Part shown: positions 16,748 to 26,172 of the stretch, piece by piece
Layout of the letters: each line of letters starts with the position of its first letter
Position numbering within the stretch: position 1 is the stretch's first letter
Assembly: GCA_963544155.1 (NCBI GenBank)
Contig: CAUUDW010000002.1
Location: 29,080 to 93,079, forward strand
Source of the DNA: Nanoperiomorbus sp963544155
GTDB lineage: Bacteria > Patescibacteriota > Saccharimonadia > Saccharimonadales > Saccharimonadaceae
Direction: 5' to 3'
Length of the DNA: 64,000 nt
Translations under genes and position numbers: made by a program
Notes under the pieces: generated by a model
What the model was told of the DNA's origin: nothing
Databases searched by the model: none
The model's input: the letters and a program-made list of their open reading frames with translations, nothing else

Positions 16748-17706
16748 GAGCGACGATGTTTAGATTGATGTTGGTCTTGGATCAGGTAGAGCGGGCGCCC
16801 CTTTGTCTCGATAAAGATTCGTCCGATATATTCACCGATGATACCTAGCGATAACATCTGGATACCACCCAGGAAAAGAACAGCGATTAGTAAGGTATTA
16901 AACCCGCCGATCCGAGGCACACCTAGCAGCGCTTGAAACAAGATGACGATAATGTAAATAAAGGTCAGTAAGCTAATAATCATGCCGGCGACAGTGATGA
17001 GACGTAAAGGGATAGTGGTGAAGCTAGTAAAGCCATCGATGGCCAGGTTAATCAAGGAATTACCGGGAGAGAGAAGACCGAATTTCCATTTGGTCTGACC
17101 GGCAGTACGACTAGCGTGGTCAAAGGTGATTTCTTTCTTACGGTAACCAATCCAAGAAAAGAGAGCTTTATTCTGGCGCGATGACTCACGAAATTGACGT
17201 AGCGCCTCCAGGCAACGACGGTTGAGCAAGCGAAAATCACCAGTATCAATCTGAATAGGTACTCGGGTGGCTTTCTGTAGAGTGCGATAATAAGTGTGAG
17301 AGGTGAAGCGGCGCACTGCTGAGTCTTTCTTCCTATTGCGTTTGGCGTAGACATCGTCATAGCCCTGCTCCCACCATTTGATCATCTGCGGGATGACTTC
17401 CGGTGGTTCTTGACCATCAGCATCCATAATGACGGCGGCGTCACCTTGAGCATGATCTATACCGGCGGCTACGGCAATCTCCTTACCGAAATTACGAGAT
17501 AAATTAATATACGATACCCTCGGGTCTTGCTGAGTGAAGCTACTTAATAGGTCGCTAGTATGGTCACGTGAGCCATCGTTAACGAATAGGAACTCAAAGT
17601 TATAATTATCAATCCTCTTAGCTAATTTAGTCAGACGGCTAATGATATCTGGCAGAGTCTCCTCTTCGTTATAGGCGGGGATGATGATAGTGATTAGCTT
17701 ACTCAT
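16744..17706 (-). CDS. GtrB-like polyprenyl-phosphate glycosyltransferase (GT2)
   Basis: Transfers a sugar from a nucleotide donor to a polyprenyl phosphate at the inner membrane. 320 residues. The N-terminal GT-A fold begins ITIIIPAYNEEETLP and holds FVNDGSRDHT, then DADGQEPPEVI. The C-terminal ~90 residues contain two membrane helices (RLITVAGMIISLLTFIYIIVIL; LLIAVLFLGGIQMLSLGIIGEYIGRIF), the DPM1/GtrB layout. It is coupled to gtrA. The product is probably a lipid-linked sugar used outside the membrane. Confidence 0.9.
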   Translation of the reverse strand: MSKLITIIIPAYNEEETLPDIISRLTKLAKRIDNYNFEFLFVNDGSRDHTSDLLSSFTQQDPRVSYINLSRNFGKEIAVAAGIDHAQGDAAVIMDADGQEPPEVIPQMIKWWEQGYDDVYAKRNRKKDSAVRRFTSHTYYRTLQKATRVPIQIDTGDFRLLNRRCLEALRQFRESSRQNKALFSWIGYRKKEITFDHASRTAGQTKWKFGLLSPGNSLINLAIDGFTSFTTIPLRLITVAGMIISLLTFIYIIVILFQALLGVPRIGGFNTLLIAVLFLGGIQMLSLGIIGEYIGRIFIETKGRPLYLIQDQHQSKHRRS

Positions 17707-17728
17707 TAACTAATATCGTAACATAAAG

Positions 17729-18799
17729 CTAGAGTTTTCTCTTGAACTTATGCCATAGACCGGTGGTTAGTTGATTATATTTAATAGCATTAGATAAACC
17801 GATGAAATATAAAGCTAAGCGGGGGTGTCTGATGAGATGTCTTAAGAGGCGTTCTAGTCGTACTTTGGAGCGACCGATGACTGATGACTTACTAAGTGGT
17901 GCTTGACTGTCGACCAGATGAATCTGACGGATCATACTCAGCTTAGTGCTCTTAGGTAAATCAGCTAAACAGGTAGCCAGTAGATGAGAGTAGATCCAAC
18001 TATATTTGACCCAGCGTAGCAGACTGTCTCGGGGCTCACCGGGAGGGACGTCGGCTAAGAATTTCTCTAGTGCAGTGAAATTATCCAGGCGATTTTGGTA
18101 GATTAGTGACGACTTACTAAAGGTACCGCCATCCAGACTCTGATAATAGTTGTAAAGCGAAGCGGGAATAAATGAAATACTGTCGATTAAGCTAAGATAA
18201 TCAAGATTAAACATGAGATCTTCACCGAAGTTGACACCTGGCTGAAAGGCGAGATGGTGTTTCTTAATAATTGAGGTGAGGTAGATCTTATTCCAGACTT
18301 GATAAAGCCTGCCGTCAATGCCAAGTAAACGGAGGATATATATTTTCCAAGGCTCGTCAGTCTGACGACTAGGTAACAGCTCACTACAGACATCTACTCT
18401 AGATAGCTCCTGCTGGTTTCTCCGAGTGATGATAGTAAAACCGCTCACTGCCAGTTGAGTTTGATTACTCTTAATAGTACTAACAAACTTAGCTAAAGCC
18501 CCCTTCTTCAGAGTGTCATCAGCGTCGAGAAACATCAAGTATTTACCCTTAGCTCGGGATATGCCGGTGTTGCGAGCGATACTGGCGCCACCATTAGCCG
18601 GTTGGCTAATAGCCACGATGCGCCGGTCGGACCGGCTTAACCGGCTAATCACCTTAGTGGTATCATCAGTCGAATGGTCATTAACGATAATCAACTCGTA
18701 GTCGCAGTAATCTTGATCTCTAATACTATTAATCATTCGGGTAATATTATTCTGACAATTATAAGCCGGGATAATAATGGACAGCTCAGGTCTAGTCAT
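17729..18799 (-). CDS. Glycosyltransferase family 2
   Basis: I place the start at 18799 (MTRPELSIIIPAYNCQ), where a GT2 fold normally begins, not at the open frame's upstream Met at 18958. A TATCAT -10 box ends 6 nt before this ATG. The product is 356 residues with the GT-A motifs IIIPAYNCQNN, IVNDHSTDDTT and FLDADDTLKKG. There is no membrane anchor, but the basic C-terminus (LWHKFKRKL) could touch the membrane. Acceptor and sugar are unknown. It is the first gene of the minus-strand glycan operon with gtrB and gtrA. Confidence 0.85.
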   Translation of the reverse strand: MTRPELSIIIPAYNCQNNITRMINSIRDQDYCDYELIIVNDHSTDDTTKVISRLSRSDRRIVAISQPANGGASIARNTGISRAKGKYLMFLDADDTLKKGALAKFVSTIKSNQTQLAVSGFTIITRRNQQELSRVDVCSELLPSRQTDEPWKIYILRLLGIDGRLYQVWNKIYLTSIIKKHHLAFQPGVNFGEDLMFNLDYLSLIDSISFIPASLYNYYQSLDGGTFSKSSLIYQNRLDNFTALEKFLADVPPGEPRDSLLRWVKYSWIYSHLLATCLADLPKSTKLSMIRQIHLVDSQAPLSKSSVIGRSKVRLERLLRHLIRHPRLALYFIGLSNAIKYNQLTTGLWHKFKRKL

Positions 18800-18805
18800 A
18801 GCTAT

Positions 18806-18811
18806 ATGATA
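18806..18811 (-). promoter_or_regulatory. -10 box (TATCAT) for the GT2/gtrB/gtrA operon
   Basis: It ends 6 nt before the ATG at 18799 (leaderless arrangement). It is divergent from a TATAAT at 18823-18828 that serves the gene at 18864. Confidence 0.45.
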
Positions 18812-18863
18812 ACAAACTATAGTATAATCACGATAAGAGTAATGACTAGACAGAGGGATAATA

Positions 18864-19469
18864 ATGGTTGAAGTAACGTATAAAAAGAAGAAATCATTTA
18901 AGGCGATCATCGGAGTGACGATATTCATCTTCGTCGTCTTACTGGCTACTTTGATCACGGTGATTGTGATTAGTGCTCAGAAAGGTGATGATTATAAGGT
19001 AAAGAAGACTCCCGTCGCCAAGCAGGCGAAGAAGCCTAAACCAAAGAAGGAATCGGATGACGAAGAAGAAACTGATGATAAAGATGACCCGAATAAGCCG
19101 GCTGAAAATAATAATGACCCTAATAATCCGAAGACAACTAAAAAGAGAAAAAAGACTCCTAAGCCAATCAAGGGTAAGATAGATAATACTAGCCTCGTTA
19201 ATGGGTCACTCCAAGTAAGAGTGACTATCAATGAAGTAATCAATGATGGCACTTGCGAACTGTCTCTGGTCGGTCCACGTGAGCAGAAGTATAGTAATAC
19301 TACGCAGATTATCGCTAATTCATCCACTACCTCTATCTGTAACGGCTTTGATGTGCTGATTAACGATGTTGAACAAGATCGTGATAAGCAGACCGGTAAG
19401 TGGTTAGTCACCGTTAATCTATCGACTAAGACTCGCCATGGTAAATTAACCAGCGAAATAATCTTGTAA
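18864..19469 (+). CDS. Membrane-anchored extracytoplasmic protein with two-cysteine C-terminal domain
   Basis: 201 residues. A short basic N-terminus is followed by one membrane helix (residues ~14-37). Residues ~45-105 are an extremely charged Lys/Asp/Glu/Pro linker. The C-terminal ~95-residue domain has two Cys (GTCELSL and TSICNGFD) that could form a disulfide outside the cell. It is paralogous to 27471-28061 (shared VRVTIN, CEL(S/T)L, IAN, GxW.V.V pattern). Probably a surface or glycan-associated protein. Family unknown. It has a TATAAT at 18823-18828 and an AGAGGG ribosome-binding site. Confidence 0.8.
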   Translation: MVEVTYKKKKSFKAIIGVTIFIFVVLLATLITVIVISAQKGDDYKVKKTPVAKQAKKPKPKKESDDEEETDDKDDPNKPAENNNDPNNPKTTKKRKKTPKPIKGKIDNTSLVNGSLQVRVTINEVINDGTCELSLVGPREQKYSNTTQIIANSSTTSICNGFDVLINDVEQDRDKQTGKWLVTVNLSTKTRHGKLTSEIIL

Positions 19470-19491
19470 CTCACTTTAATAACCGATTAGA

Positions 19492-19500
19492 TGTTATAAT
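19492..19500 (+). promoter_or_regulatory. Extended -10 element (TGTTATAAT) for the ABC-2 exporter genes
   Basis: TATAAT ends 10 nt before the ATG at 19511, so the predicted leader is only 2-4 nt. Confidence 0.5.
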
Positions 19501-19510
19501 AGGGCGGTAA

Positions 19511-20347
19511 ATGAGACGGACGACAGGTAAACTAATCAGTAAATACCGCTACTCTTGGATATTACTGCGTGAGTTAGTCAAGACTGACTTTAAGCTTCGC
19601 TATCAAGGATCGATGCTGGGGATGGCTTGGTCAGTCTTAAAACCTCTGATGCTTTTTGCGGTGATGTATGTAGTGTTTGTTCGCTTCCTCCGCTTTGGGT
19701 CAGGCATCCCACACTTCGCTGTCTCACTATTACTGGCTCAGACATTATGGGCTTTTTTTCAGGAGGCAACCTCACAGGGGATGCAAGCCATTGTCGGGAG
19801 AGGCGATTTACTACGCAAGCTAAAGTTCCCTAAGTATATCGTAGTGGTATCATCGACAGTTTCAGCATTGATAAATCTGGTGATTAGTCTCTTCGTAGTA
19901 CTAATATTCATGATCGTCAACGGGGTGGAGTTTCGCCCGACTATTCTACTGTTTCCTTTAGTCGTGGTTGAACTGTACATTTTTGCTCTAGGGATCGCCT
20001 TTTTACTTAGTACTATGTTTGTCAGGTTTCGTGATATCGGTCACATCTGGGATGTGATCATGCAAGCCTGGTTCTATGCTACGCCCATCATTTACCCACT
20101 AACACAGCTGATCAATGTTGGCTGGCTATCTGTCGCTAAGTTAGTTCTGATGTTAAATCCGATCGCCCAGATCATTCAAGATGCTCGTTACTTGGTAGTG
20201 ACGACTCAGACGGAGACGATCTGGGGGCTGGTTGGTCAGCAGTGCTGGCTCTTAAAGCTAATCCCATTTCTGGTTATAGCGGTAGTACTATTAACTGGCG
20301 TGACGATATTTCGGCGCCGGTCACCATACTTTGCGGAGGAACTGTAG
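19511..20347 (+). CDS. ABC-2 type glycan exporter permease (Wzm/TagG-like)
   Basis: 278 residues with six membrane helices in the ABC-2 arrangement, starting with the amphipathic LVKTDFKLRYQGSMLGMAWSVLKPL typical of polysaccharide and teichoic-acid permeases. The C-terminus ends FRRRSPYFAEEL, as in Wzm/TagG/RfbD proteins. With the next gene (3 nt downstream) it forms a transporter that moves lipid-linked glycans to the outer face. It therefore probably exports the product of this locus. Confidence 0.9.
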   Translation: MRRTTGKLISKYRYSWILLRELVKTDFKLRYQGSMLGMAWSVLKPLMLFAVMYVVFVRFLRFGSGIPHFAVSLLLAQTLWAFFQEATSQGMQAIVGRGDLLRKLKFPKYIVVVSSTVSALINLVISLFVVLIFMIVNGVEFRPTILLFPLVVVELYIFALGIAFLLSTMFVRFRDIGHIWDVIMQAWFYATPIIYPLTQLINVGWLSVAKLVLMLNPIAQIIQDARYLVVTTQTETIWGLVGQQCWLLKLIPFLVIAVVLLTGVTIFRRRSPYFAEEL

Positions 20348-20350
20348 GCG

Positions 20351-21094
20351 ATGAATAAGGATAAAGTCGTATTAAAGGTGAGCCATGTCAGTAAGTCGTT
20401 TAAGTTGCCGACTGAACATTCTAATGAAATAAAACAAGTCTTTGTTAACTGGACTAAGGGAATTAAAGGCTATCGACGTCAGGAGGTGCTGAAAGATATC
20501 TCATTTGAGGTTAAGAAAGGTGACTTCTTCGGTATAGTCGGGCGTAATGGGTCCGGTAAATCAACTCTACTAAAACTAATATCAGGCATTTATCCGCCTG
20601 ACCAAGGACAAATTAAAGTTAATGGCTCACTAGTATCGTTTATCGAGCTGGGGGTTGGCTTTAACCCTGAGCTGACTGGTCGGGAAAATGTCTATCTGAA
20701 TGGAGCGATGCTTGGCTTTAGTCGGAAGCAAGTTAGTGCTATGTATGATGATGTCGTGAATTTTGCTGAACTGAACGACTTTATGGATCAGAAATTAAAG
20801 AACTATTCCTCGGGCATGCAAGTTCGCTTGGCCTTCTCAGTAGCGATCAAAGCTAAGGGTGATATCTTAGTCCTGGATGAAGTACTGGCAGTCGGCGATG
20901 AAGCATTCCAGAAGAAATGTCACGACTACTTCCAGGAGGCAAAGCGAAGAGGTAAGACGATTGTCCTGGTGACACATGATATGAGTGCGGTGCGGGAATT
21001 CTGTAATAGAGCGATCTTGATCGATAATGGACTGATCAAAGTGGAGGGCAACCCCAGCGAGGTGGCGGATGAGTATAGTGGACTCTTTCGCTAA
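20351..21094 (+). CDS. ABC glycan exporter ATPase (Wzt/TagH-like)
   Basis: 247 residues. Walker A is GRNGSGKSTLLKLISGIYPPDQG, the signature is YSSGMQVRLAFSVAI, and Walker B is ILVLDEVLAVGDEAF. The KVSKSFKLPTE...IKQVFVNW start and LNGAMLGFSR segment are characteristic of the polysaccharide/teichoic-acid subclass. It lacks the C-terminal carbohydrate-binding domain of long Wzt proteins, so it resembles the TagH/RfbE core form. Partner of the preceding permease. Confidence 0.92.
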   Translation: MNKDKVVLKVSHVSKSFKLPTEHSNEIKQVFVNWTKGIKGYRRQEVLKDISFEVKKGDFFGIVGRNGSGKSTLLKLISGIYPPDQGQIKVNGSLVSFIELGVGFNPELTGRENVYLNGAMLGFSRKQVSAMYDDVVNFAELNDFMDQKLKNYSSGMQVRLAFSVAIKAKGDILVLDEVLAVGDEAFQKKCHDYFQEAKRRGKTIVLVTHDMSAVREFCNRAILIDNGLIKVEGNPSEVADEYSGLFR

Positions 21095-21194
21095 TAATCT
21101 CGTAAATAACCAAAACAAGAACGTAGAACAAAAAAGCATAATAGAGCAGATAAAAGGACTAATGATAAATAAGCGTCCAGTCTGAATTACTTAG

Positions 21195-22289
21195 CTATTT
21201 GGCTGGTTGGTGTCTCGTAATCAGTGCTGATGATTTCTTAGTTAGGTAACGGTATAACTTGTCAAAGAGGTAAGCAATAATACTAGAAACAATAAAAACT
21301 ACGATGATTTGAATTGGCGCCCATATTAGCTGGTCTGTCCACGTCTTCAGATGATTATGGCTTAATAGATAAGTATAGACAATATCGACGAATGTTACAT
21401 GAATGAGATAGGTATAAAAGGATATCTCTGATAACCTCGTAATAACCTTAGTGACACGTGAGGATAACTTAACCTTGCTGAAACGGTATTTTATAAATAT
21501 AAATCCCGCCGAACTGATAAATACCGGTAATACTGAGCGGCCGGTTATTAGGTCTTGAGCTACATCAACATTATTAGTTAGTGCTTGAATAATAGGTAGG
21601 AGTATTAAACTAATTATACCCAGCATATAGATCAACTTACGTTTACCGGGAGAGATGCTATATTTCATGAAGTAGAATCCTAGTAATACTAGATTAGTGT
21701 AAGCAATGATATATGGTAGAGCGATTTCATTAAACACCATTTTGTGATAATGCTTAGATAATATAAATAGTTCAGATAGTATGTTACTGAATACAAATAT
21801 TAGACAAATCAATAATTTTAACTCATGTCTGCTTAAGGATTGGACAAATCTTCTTAAAAACGGGATAAAGAAATAGATCATTATGATGACATACATAAAC
21901 CACATGTGCTTTTGTACGCCAGGGTAGTTCAAGAATAGAGCTAAGAATCTGGTGACCGACCAAGGCTGCTGATTGGTTAGTAGATAAATAGCTAAAGAGA
22001 ATACGATAAATGGTATAACGAGTCGGTAAATAATATTCTTTATAAAACCAGTATAAGATTCTCGGGTGATTGTTTTTCTAGTCTGCCTAAGTGTTAGTGC
22101 TCCGGTGAGCATAAAAAAGACGGGGACTGCCATCCGATTTAATGAATCAAATATACCAAAGATGGAGTAGGGTATAGGTCGTAACGGTTTAATATAATTG
22201 TATTGATAAACAGATATGGTGTGGATACTGATTACCATAATAGTCGCAATAACTCGAAGGATATCACACCACAGTAGACGAGATTTCAT
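21195..22289 (-). CDS. Acyltransferase 3 family membrane protein
   Basis: 364 residues with about ten membrane helices. The start RLLWCDILRVIATIMVISIHT carries the conserved R/D pair and catalytic-type His of OafA/WecH/NodX acyltransferases. It probably O-acetylates or otherwise acylates the surface glycan. It is transcribed against the surrounding genes and divergent from the large glycosyltransferase at 22327. A TGCTAGGAT element ends 8 nt before the ATG. Lower G+C than its neighbours by eye, which may hint at separate acquisition. Confidence 0.88.
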   Translation of the reverse strand: MKSRLLWCDILRVIATIMVISIHTISVYQYNYIKPLRPIPYSIFGIFDSLNRMAVPVFFMLTGALTLRQTRKTITRESYTGFIKNIIYRLVIPFIVFSLAIYLLTNQQPWSVTRFLALFLNYPGVQKHMWFMYVIIMIYFFIPFLRRFVQSLSRHELKLLICLIFVFSNILSELFILSKHYHKMVFNEIALPYIIAYTNLVLLGFYFMKYSISPGKRKLIYMLGIISLILLPIIQALTNNVDVAQDLITGRSVLPVFISSAGFIFIKYRFSKVKLSSRVTKVITRLSEISFYTYLIHVTFVDIVYTYLLSHNHLKTWTDQLIWAPIQIIVVFIVSSIIAYLFDKLYRYLTKKSSALITRHQPAK

Positions 22290-22297
22290 TATGTATT

Positions 22298-22306
22298 ATC
22301 CTAGCA
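22298..22306 (-). promoter_or_regulatory. Extended -10 element (TGCTAGGAT) for the acyltransferase gene
   Basis: The hexamer ends 8 nt before the ATG at 22289 on the minus strand (leaderless arrangement). Confidence 0.4.
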
Positions 22307-22326
22307 CACATGATAATATGATAGTA

Positions 22327-24651
22327 ATGACTAAGATGGATATAGCACTCAATATTACTCTTCATCATGAAGGAGATTTACTCTATAAAACTTTTCAATC
22401 AGTTGCTCTGAACGTTAAGGCCCTGAAAGAAGAATATCCGAGGCTGAAAGTCCAGGCTAATATATCGTTAGACTGTCCGGATGACTATACTAAGCAATTC
22501 TTCGCTAAGTCGAAGCACTTTTTAGCGGAGGTCGTAGACGAGCTACGGTATTACACAGTTGACTTTGCCGACCTATCACAAAGTCGTAATTATCTAATTG
22601 ATAAAGCTCTGGCTAGTAAAGTGGAGTATATCCAGGTATATGATGGTGACGATTTGTTCTCAGTTAAATATCTACTCAGGATGTATCAGTTAGCGCTTAA
22701 GGCTAATAAACCTGTGGTGATCGAGCCGGAGTTTATACTGGATATGGATGAGTGGAGCGGGTTATGTCGTACAGGTGCTATTAGAAAGCTTCTTGCTTCT
22801 AACGATCCACATCAATTAGCCACTAATATGTATGCAAATAACTTATATCAGTCGCAGATCTTTGTTAGTAGTAGTATCTTTAATAAAATTAAATACGTTC
22901 CTGGTGATAAACGATATCGCTATGAAGATTACCACATCCTAACAGAGATGATCGCTAGCGGTTATGATATCTCAGTGGCTCCCAGTACAATGATACTTTA
23001 TCGTCGCAAATTAACCGGCTCACTTTTAGCTAATTCTAGCTCAAATTGTCGGTTATGTTTAGCACCTAGTCGATTCTTTACCCCATCAGTCTTTCACAGC
23101 TTTAACCACCGTAATGCTAAGGAAATGCGAGAATTATCAGCTAAATTAGACGAACCGGTAATCACGAATAATCAATCAAAGGATAGTGCTGAACAATATA
23201 TTAAAGTTCACTGCTCACCGGCTAGAAATATCTTACTCTACGGCAAACGACTACTCATCGAGACAGCTCGGTCGGTTAAACAAGCCGGTCGGTTAATAAG
23301 ATGTCAGAAAGGTACAACTCGCAAATTAAGCGTCAGAGAACTTAAGAAGCTTAATTTAGAACGATTAAGTAAGGCCGGCTTTAATCAAGAAATGTTTGAT
23401 GACATAAAGAAGTTAAATAAGATTGAACCGCTAGCGACTTACGATACAGCCGGCTTTATCAATGCTATGCCGGTCTATACGGCGATTCAGTCGAGTGAAC
23501 TAAATGATGTCTATTATCGCCTATGTAGTTTACCGGATATTGAACAAACTACCGACTTACTTCTAATTCCCCACTTAACAAGGGGTGGAGCGGACAAGGC
23601 AATGGTTGAGCTTTGTCAGGCCTTGTCGGAGCATGGTCGGCGGGTGTTGGTAATCGGGACGAATGCCGGTGACAAGAATCTTTGGCGAGACCGACTAAAT
23701 GAACTTCCCGGAGTAACCTTCCTAGAAAGAGACAAATATTTTCCACTTGATCAGATTGGCGATAAAGACCTGGAGACTATGCTACTGAGGATGATTCAGA
23801 ATTGGCCAAAACTGGAACGTCTAACAGTGATGAACTCGGGGGTTGGCTATAATCTAATTAATGAATGGCATGACGAAATTAAACGTCATACTCAAGTTAT
23901 TATTCATGACTGGTGTTATGGAATAAATGACTGTGGTCTAACTTTTGAGACGACTATTCTCAGCAAAGTATATCGTTATATTGATTACCTAATCACTGAT
24001 GGTGGAGGCTATAAGAAGCAGCTAATGGAAATCAATGGTTGGGACGGTCAAAAGATCAAGCCGATCGCTCTGCCGATTGCACCGGTAGAGATGAAACAAG
24101 ACTATACCATTAAGCACCATATCATGTATGCGGGTCGCTTTAGTGCCCAGAAACGGCTTGACTTAATTCTCGCCTCACACCGTGAGTTAGCGGAACGAGG
24201 AATCCAACTAGATATCTATGGATCCCCCGATCAGGATGATAAGCTGTACGATGGTAAGGATATGAAGCTTGTAGAGCAGATTAATAATGCTCATTATCTG
24301 GGGACGTTTAATGGGTTTAGAGAACTACCGATCGATCAAGTAGATATGTTAATTCTACCGACTCAGTTTGAAGGGTTGCCCAATATAGTACTGGAAGCGC
24401 TTAAGGCTAATCTATTCGTGATCGTGGGCAAATGCGGTTCTCTACCTGAAGTAATCGAGGACGGCAAGAATGGCTTCTTAGTCGATGATAACGGTAATGC
24501 TAAGGCTTACTTAGAGGCTATTCTAAAGTTCTATGATCAGTCTGATCGACTGCTTTCACCTGATGAGCGCAAGAAATTTAATCAGAAAATATTACACGAA
24601 CACGATCGAGCAATTTATCAAAAGCATATCGGAGAGGTTTATGGCTGGTAG
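22327..24651 (+). CDS. Two-domain glycosyltransferase (GT2-like N-terminus, GT4 C-terminus)
   Basis: The start is chosen at ATG 22327 (MTKMDIALNITLHHEG). ATG 22336 is also possible, and the longer open frame back to 22216 runs through the divergent gene. About 774 residues. The N-terminal ~250 residues have a GT-A pattern with VYDGDDLF as metal-binding motif. The C-terminal half (from ~415) is a GT-B fold with LTRGGADKAMVEL, YAGRFSAQKRLDLIL (~600) and QFEGLPNIVLEAL (~680), typical of GT4. It likely adds two sugars in succession to the surface glycan. The 3' end overlaps the next gene by 11 bp. Confidence 0.82.
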   Translation: MTKMDIALNITLHHEGDLLYKTFQSVALNVKALKEEYPRLKVQANISLDCPDDYTKQFFAKSKHFLAEVVDELRYYTVDFADLSQSRNYLIDKALASKVEYIQVYDGDDLFSVKYLLRMYQLALKANKPVVIEPEFILDMDEWSGLCRTGAIRKLLASNDPHQLATNMYANNLYQSQIFVSSSIFNKIKYVPGDKRYRYEDYHILTEMIASGYDISVAPSTMILYRRKLTGSLLANSSSNCRLCLAPSRFFTPSVFHSFNHRNAKEMRELSAKLDEPVITNNQSKDSAEQYIKVHCSPARNILLYGKRLLIETARSVKQAGRLIRCQKGTTRKLSVRELKKLNLERLSKAGFNQEMFDDIKKLNKIEPLATYDTAGFINAMPVYTAIQSSELNDVYYRLCSLPDIEQTTDLLLIPHLTRGGADKAMVELCQALSEHGRRVLVIGTNAGDKNLWRDRLNELPGVTFLERDKYFPLDQIGDKDLETMLLRMIQNWPKLERLTVMNSGVGYNLINEWHDEIKRHTQVIIHDWCYGINDCGLTFETTILSKVYRYIDYLITDGGGYKKQLMEINGWDGQKIKPIALPIAPVEMKQDYTIKHHIMYAGRFSAQKRLDLILASHRELAERGIQLDIYGSPDQDDKLYDGKDMKLVEQINNAHYLGTFNGFRELPIDQVDMLILPTQFEGLPNIVLEALKANLFVIVGKCGSLPEVIEDGKNGFLVDDNGNAKAYLEAILKFYDQSDRLLSPDERKKFNQKILHEHDRAIYQKHIGEVYGW

Positions 24652-26170
24652 CTGGAAAGATAAACTCGCTAAGACTCTTGAGAATCGTCGTTATCTCATC
24701 ATTATTACTATTTGCCTAGTTATCTTAGCACCATTCTTGGTGATGGCGTTATTTAACCAACCAATTGCTGACGACTATGTCTTTTTTTCCCTGGATCACC
24801 CGGGCAACCCCTTCGCTACTGTGGCGGAGTCATATCTTAATTGGTCGGGTAGATTAAGTCCTACTTTTCTAATCTCTATCTTTTACCATTTCTGGGGTAG
24901 TAAAACGCCGGCTATCATGGCAATATTTTTACTAGTTAGTTTGGCGGTTGTTTCAATCCGGTTTATCAAGGTGTTTTTCAGGCGAGTAAAAGCTCGTGAC
25001 TTACCATGTAGTCAAGCCCTGGCGCTAGGACTACTAATGACAAGCTTGATTATGTTATCAGCCTACTCTATCTATGATAGCTACCTCTGGCTGACTTCCA
25101 GTACGATCTATATCACTAGTGTCATCTGTTCCATAGCAGTTGTCACTCTTACCATTCAACTATTCACTAAGCCGGTAATTACTTGGTTTAATTGGTTGAT
25201 TTATGTAGTTAGTCTGATATTCACTGCATTCTGCTGTGAAATAACTACTATCTATCTAGTCGGTAGCTTTGGTCTTTCACTTATAATGTATGGGCTGATT
25301 AAACGATTTAAGTTCCTTAAATTAAGTAAAGTAACCAAGCATAATATTAGAGTGTTAGTTGTTGGTATAGTTATCGTAATAGCTTGTTTACTGGCTATCT
25401 ATTTCTCACCGGGATCAGTTAAGCGACGACAGAGAGAACATTCCTTTTTTAGTTGGCAGAAAGTATTCATTGAGCCCCTCTTTCAGATAGCTAGGTTGGG
25501 CTATCTAGTGACTTGGGAACGTATTCTCTTAGTAGTAGGTAGTGGAGCGGCACTAGCTACAGTTTTACCCAAACTAAGACCACGACAGGCTGTCGGTGTG
25601 GTAGCCAGTATCGTTATTTATCTACTGACTATTAGTTATATCTTTTATCTAATCATGGGCTATTCACTGGGTGGTAATACACCGCTTCGGTCGTACATAA
25701 TACCGGCCGGAATTATTTTGATCGGAGTAACTGCAATCCTAGCGGTGTTGCTGAGACAATATAGTACAAATATTACCTATCTCTTAGATATAGCGATGAT
25801 CTTGGCGCTAACTGGAGCGGTTGCTACTTCGTATCGAGTCTACAAGCCAATCATTCGGGCGGTAGTATTACGCCACGATGCCTATATTACTAGAGAGATT
25901 GATCTACGACAGCAAACTAATCGTACCAGCAGTGCTATTCGGGTTGCGCCACTACCGATTTTACTGCAGGATAGTGAGGCACAAGATATTGCCTTTAATA
26001 ATATACAGGCGAAATGGGTAACTGAAGCATTCAAACAGTATTATCACCTATCAAATGATGTTATGCTAGTTAGCTTACCACAAGACGAACATTATTGTAC
26101 GATTAGTCAGAAGGACACACCGTATTATTACGGAGCTCAGACTTGTGATGTAGTAACGATGGGGAGGTAG
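24641..26170 (+). CDS. Polytopic membrane protein, DUF6056-like
   Basis: The start at 24641 (MAGSWKDKLAKTLENRRY) has a GGAGAGG ribosome-binding site inside the preceding gene; upstream Mets lie deep within that gene. 509 residues, about 11 membrane helices, and a C-terminal extracytoplasmic domain of about 80 residues ending CDVVTMGR. The early motif NQPIADDYVFFSL after the first helix is characteristic of DUF6056/GT-C-like proteins, where Asp residues in the first outer loop may be catalytic. It may be a polyprenyl-phosphate-sugar-dependent (GT-C) transferase using the GtrB product. Function is inferred. Confidence 0.75.
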   Translation: MAGSWKDKLAKTLENRRYLIIITICLVILAPFLVMALFNQPIADDYVFFSLDHPGNPFATVAESYLNWSGRLSPTFLISIFYHFWGSKTPAIMAIFLLVSLAVVSIRFIKVFFRRVKARDLPCSQALALGLLMTSLIMLSAYSIYDSYLWLTSSTIYITSVICSIAVVTLTIQLFTKPVITWFNWLIYVVSLIFTAFCCEITTIYLVGSFGLSLIMYGLIKRFKFLKLSKVTKHNIRVLVVGIVIVIACLLAIYFSPGSVKRRQREHSFFSWQKVFIEPLFQIARLGYLVTWERILLVVGSGAALATVLPKLRPRQAVGVVASIVIYLLTISYIFYLIMGYSLGGNTPLRSYIIPAGIILIGVTAILAVLLRQYSTNITYLLDIAMILALTGAVATSYRVYKPIIRAVVLRHDAYITREIDLRQQTNRTSSAIRVAPLPILLQDSEAQDIAFNNIQAKWVTEAFKQYYHLSNDVMLVSLPQDEHYCTISQKDTPYYYGAQTCDVVTMGR

Positions 26171-26172
26171 AG

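Noticed and set aside
18992..19474. 160-codon minus-strand ORF opposite the anchored two-Cys protein
   Set aside because: It is the mirror of a Lys/Glu-rich coding frame, which yields hydrophobic Leu/Ser/Phe runs. The plus frame has a promoter, ribosome-binding site and paralog.
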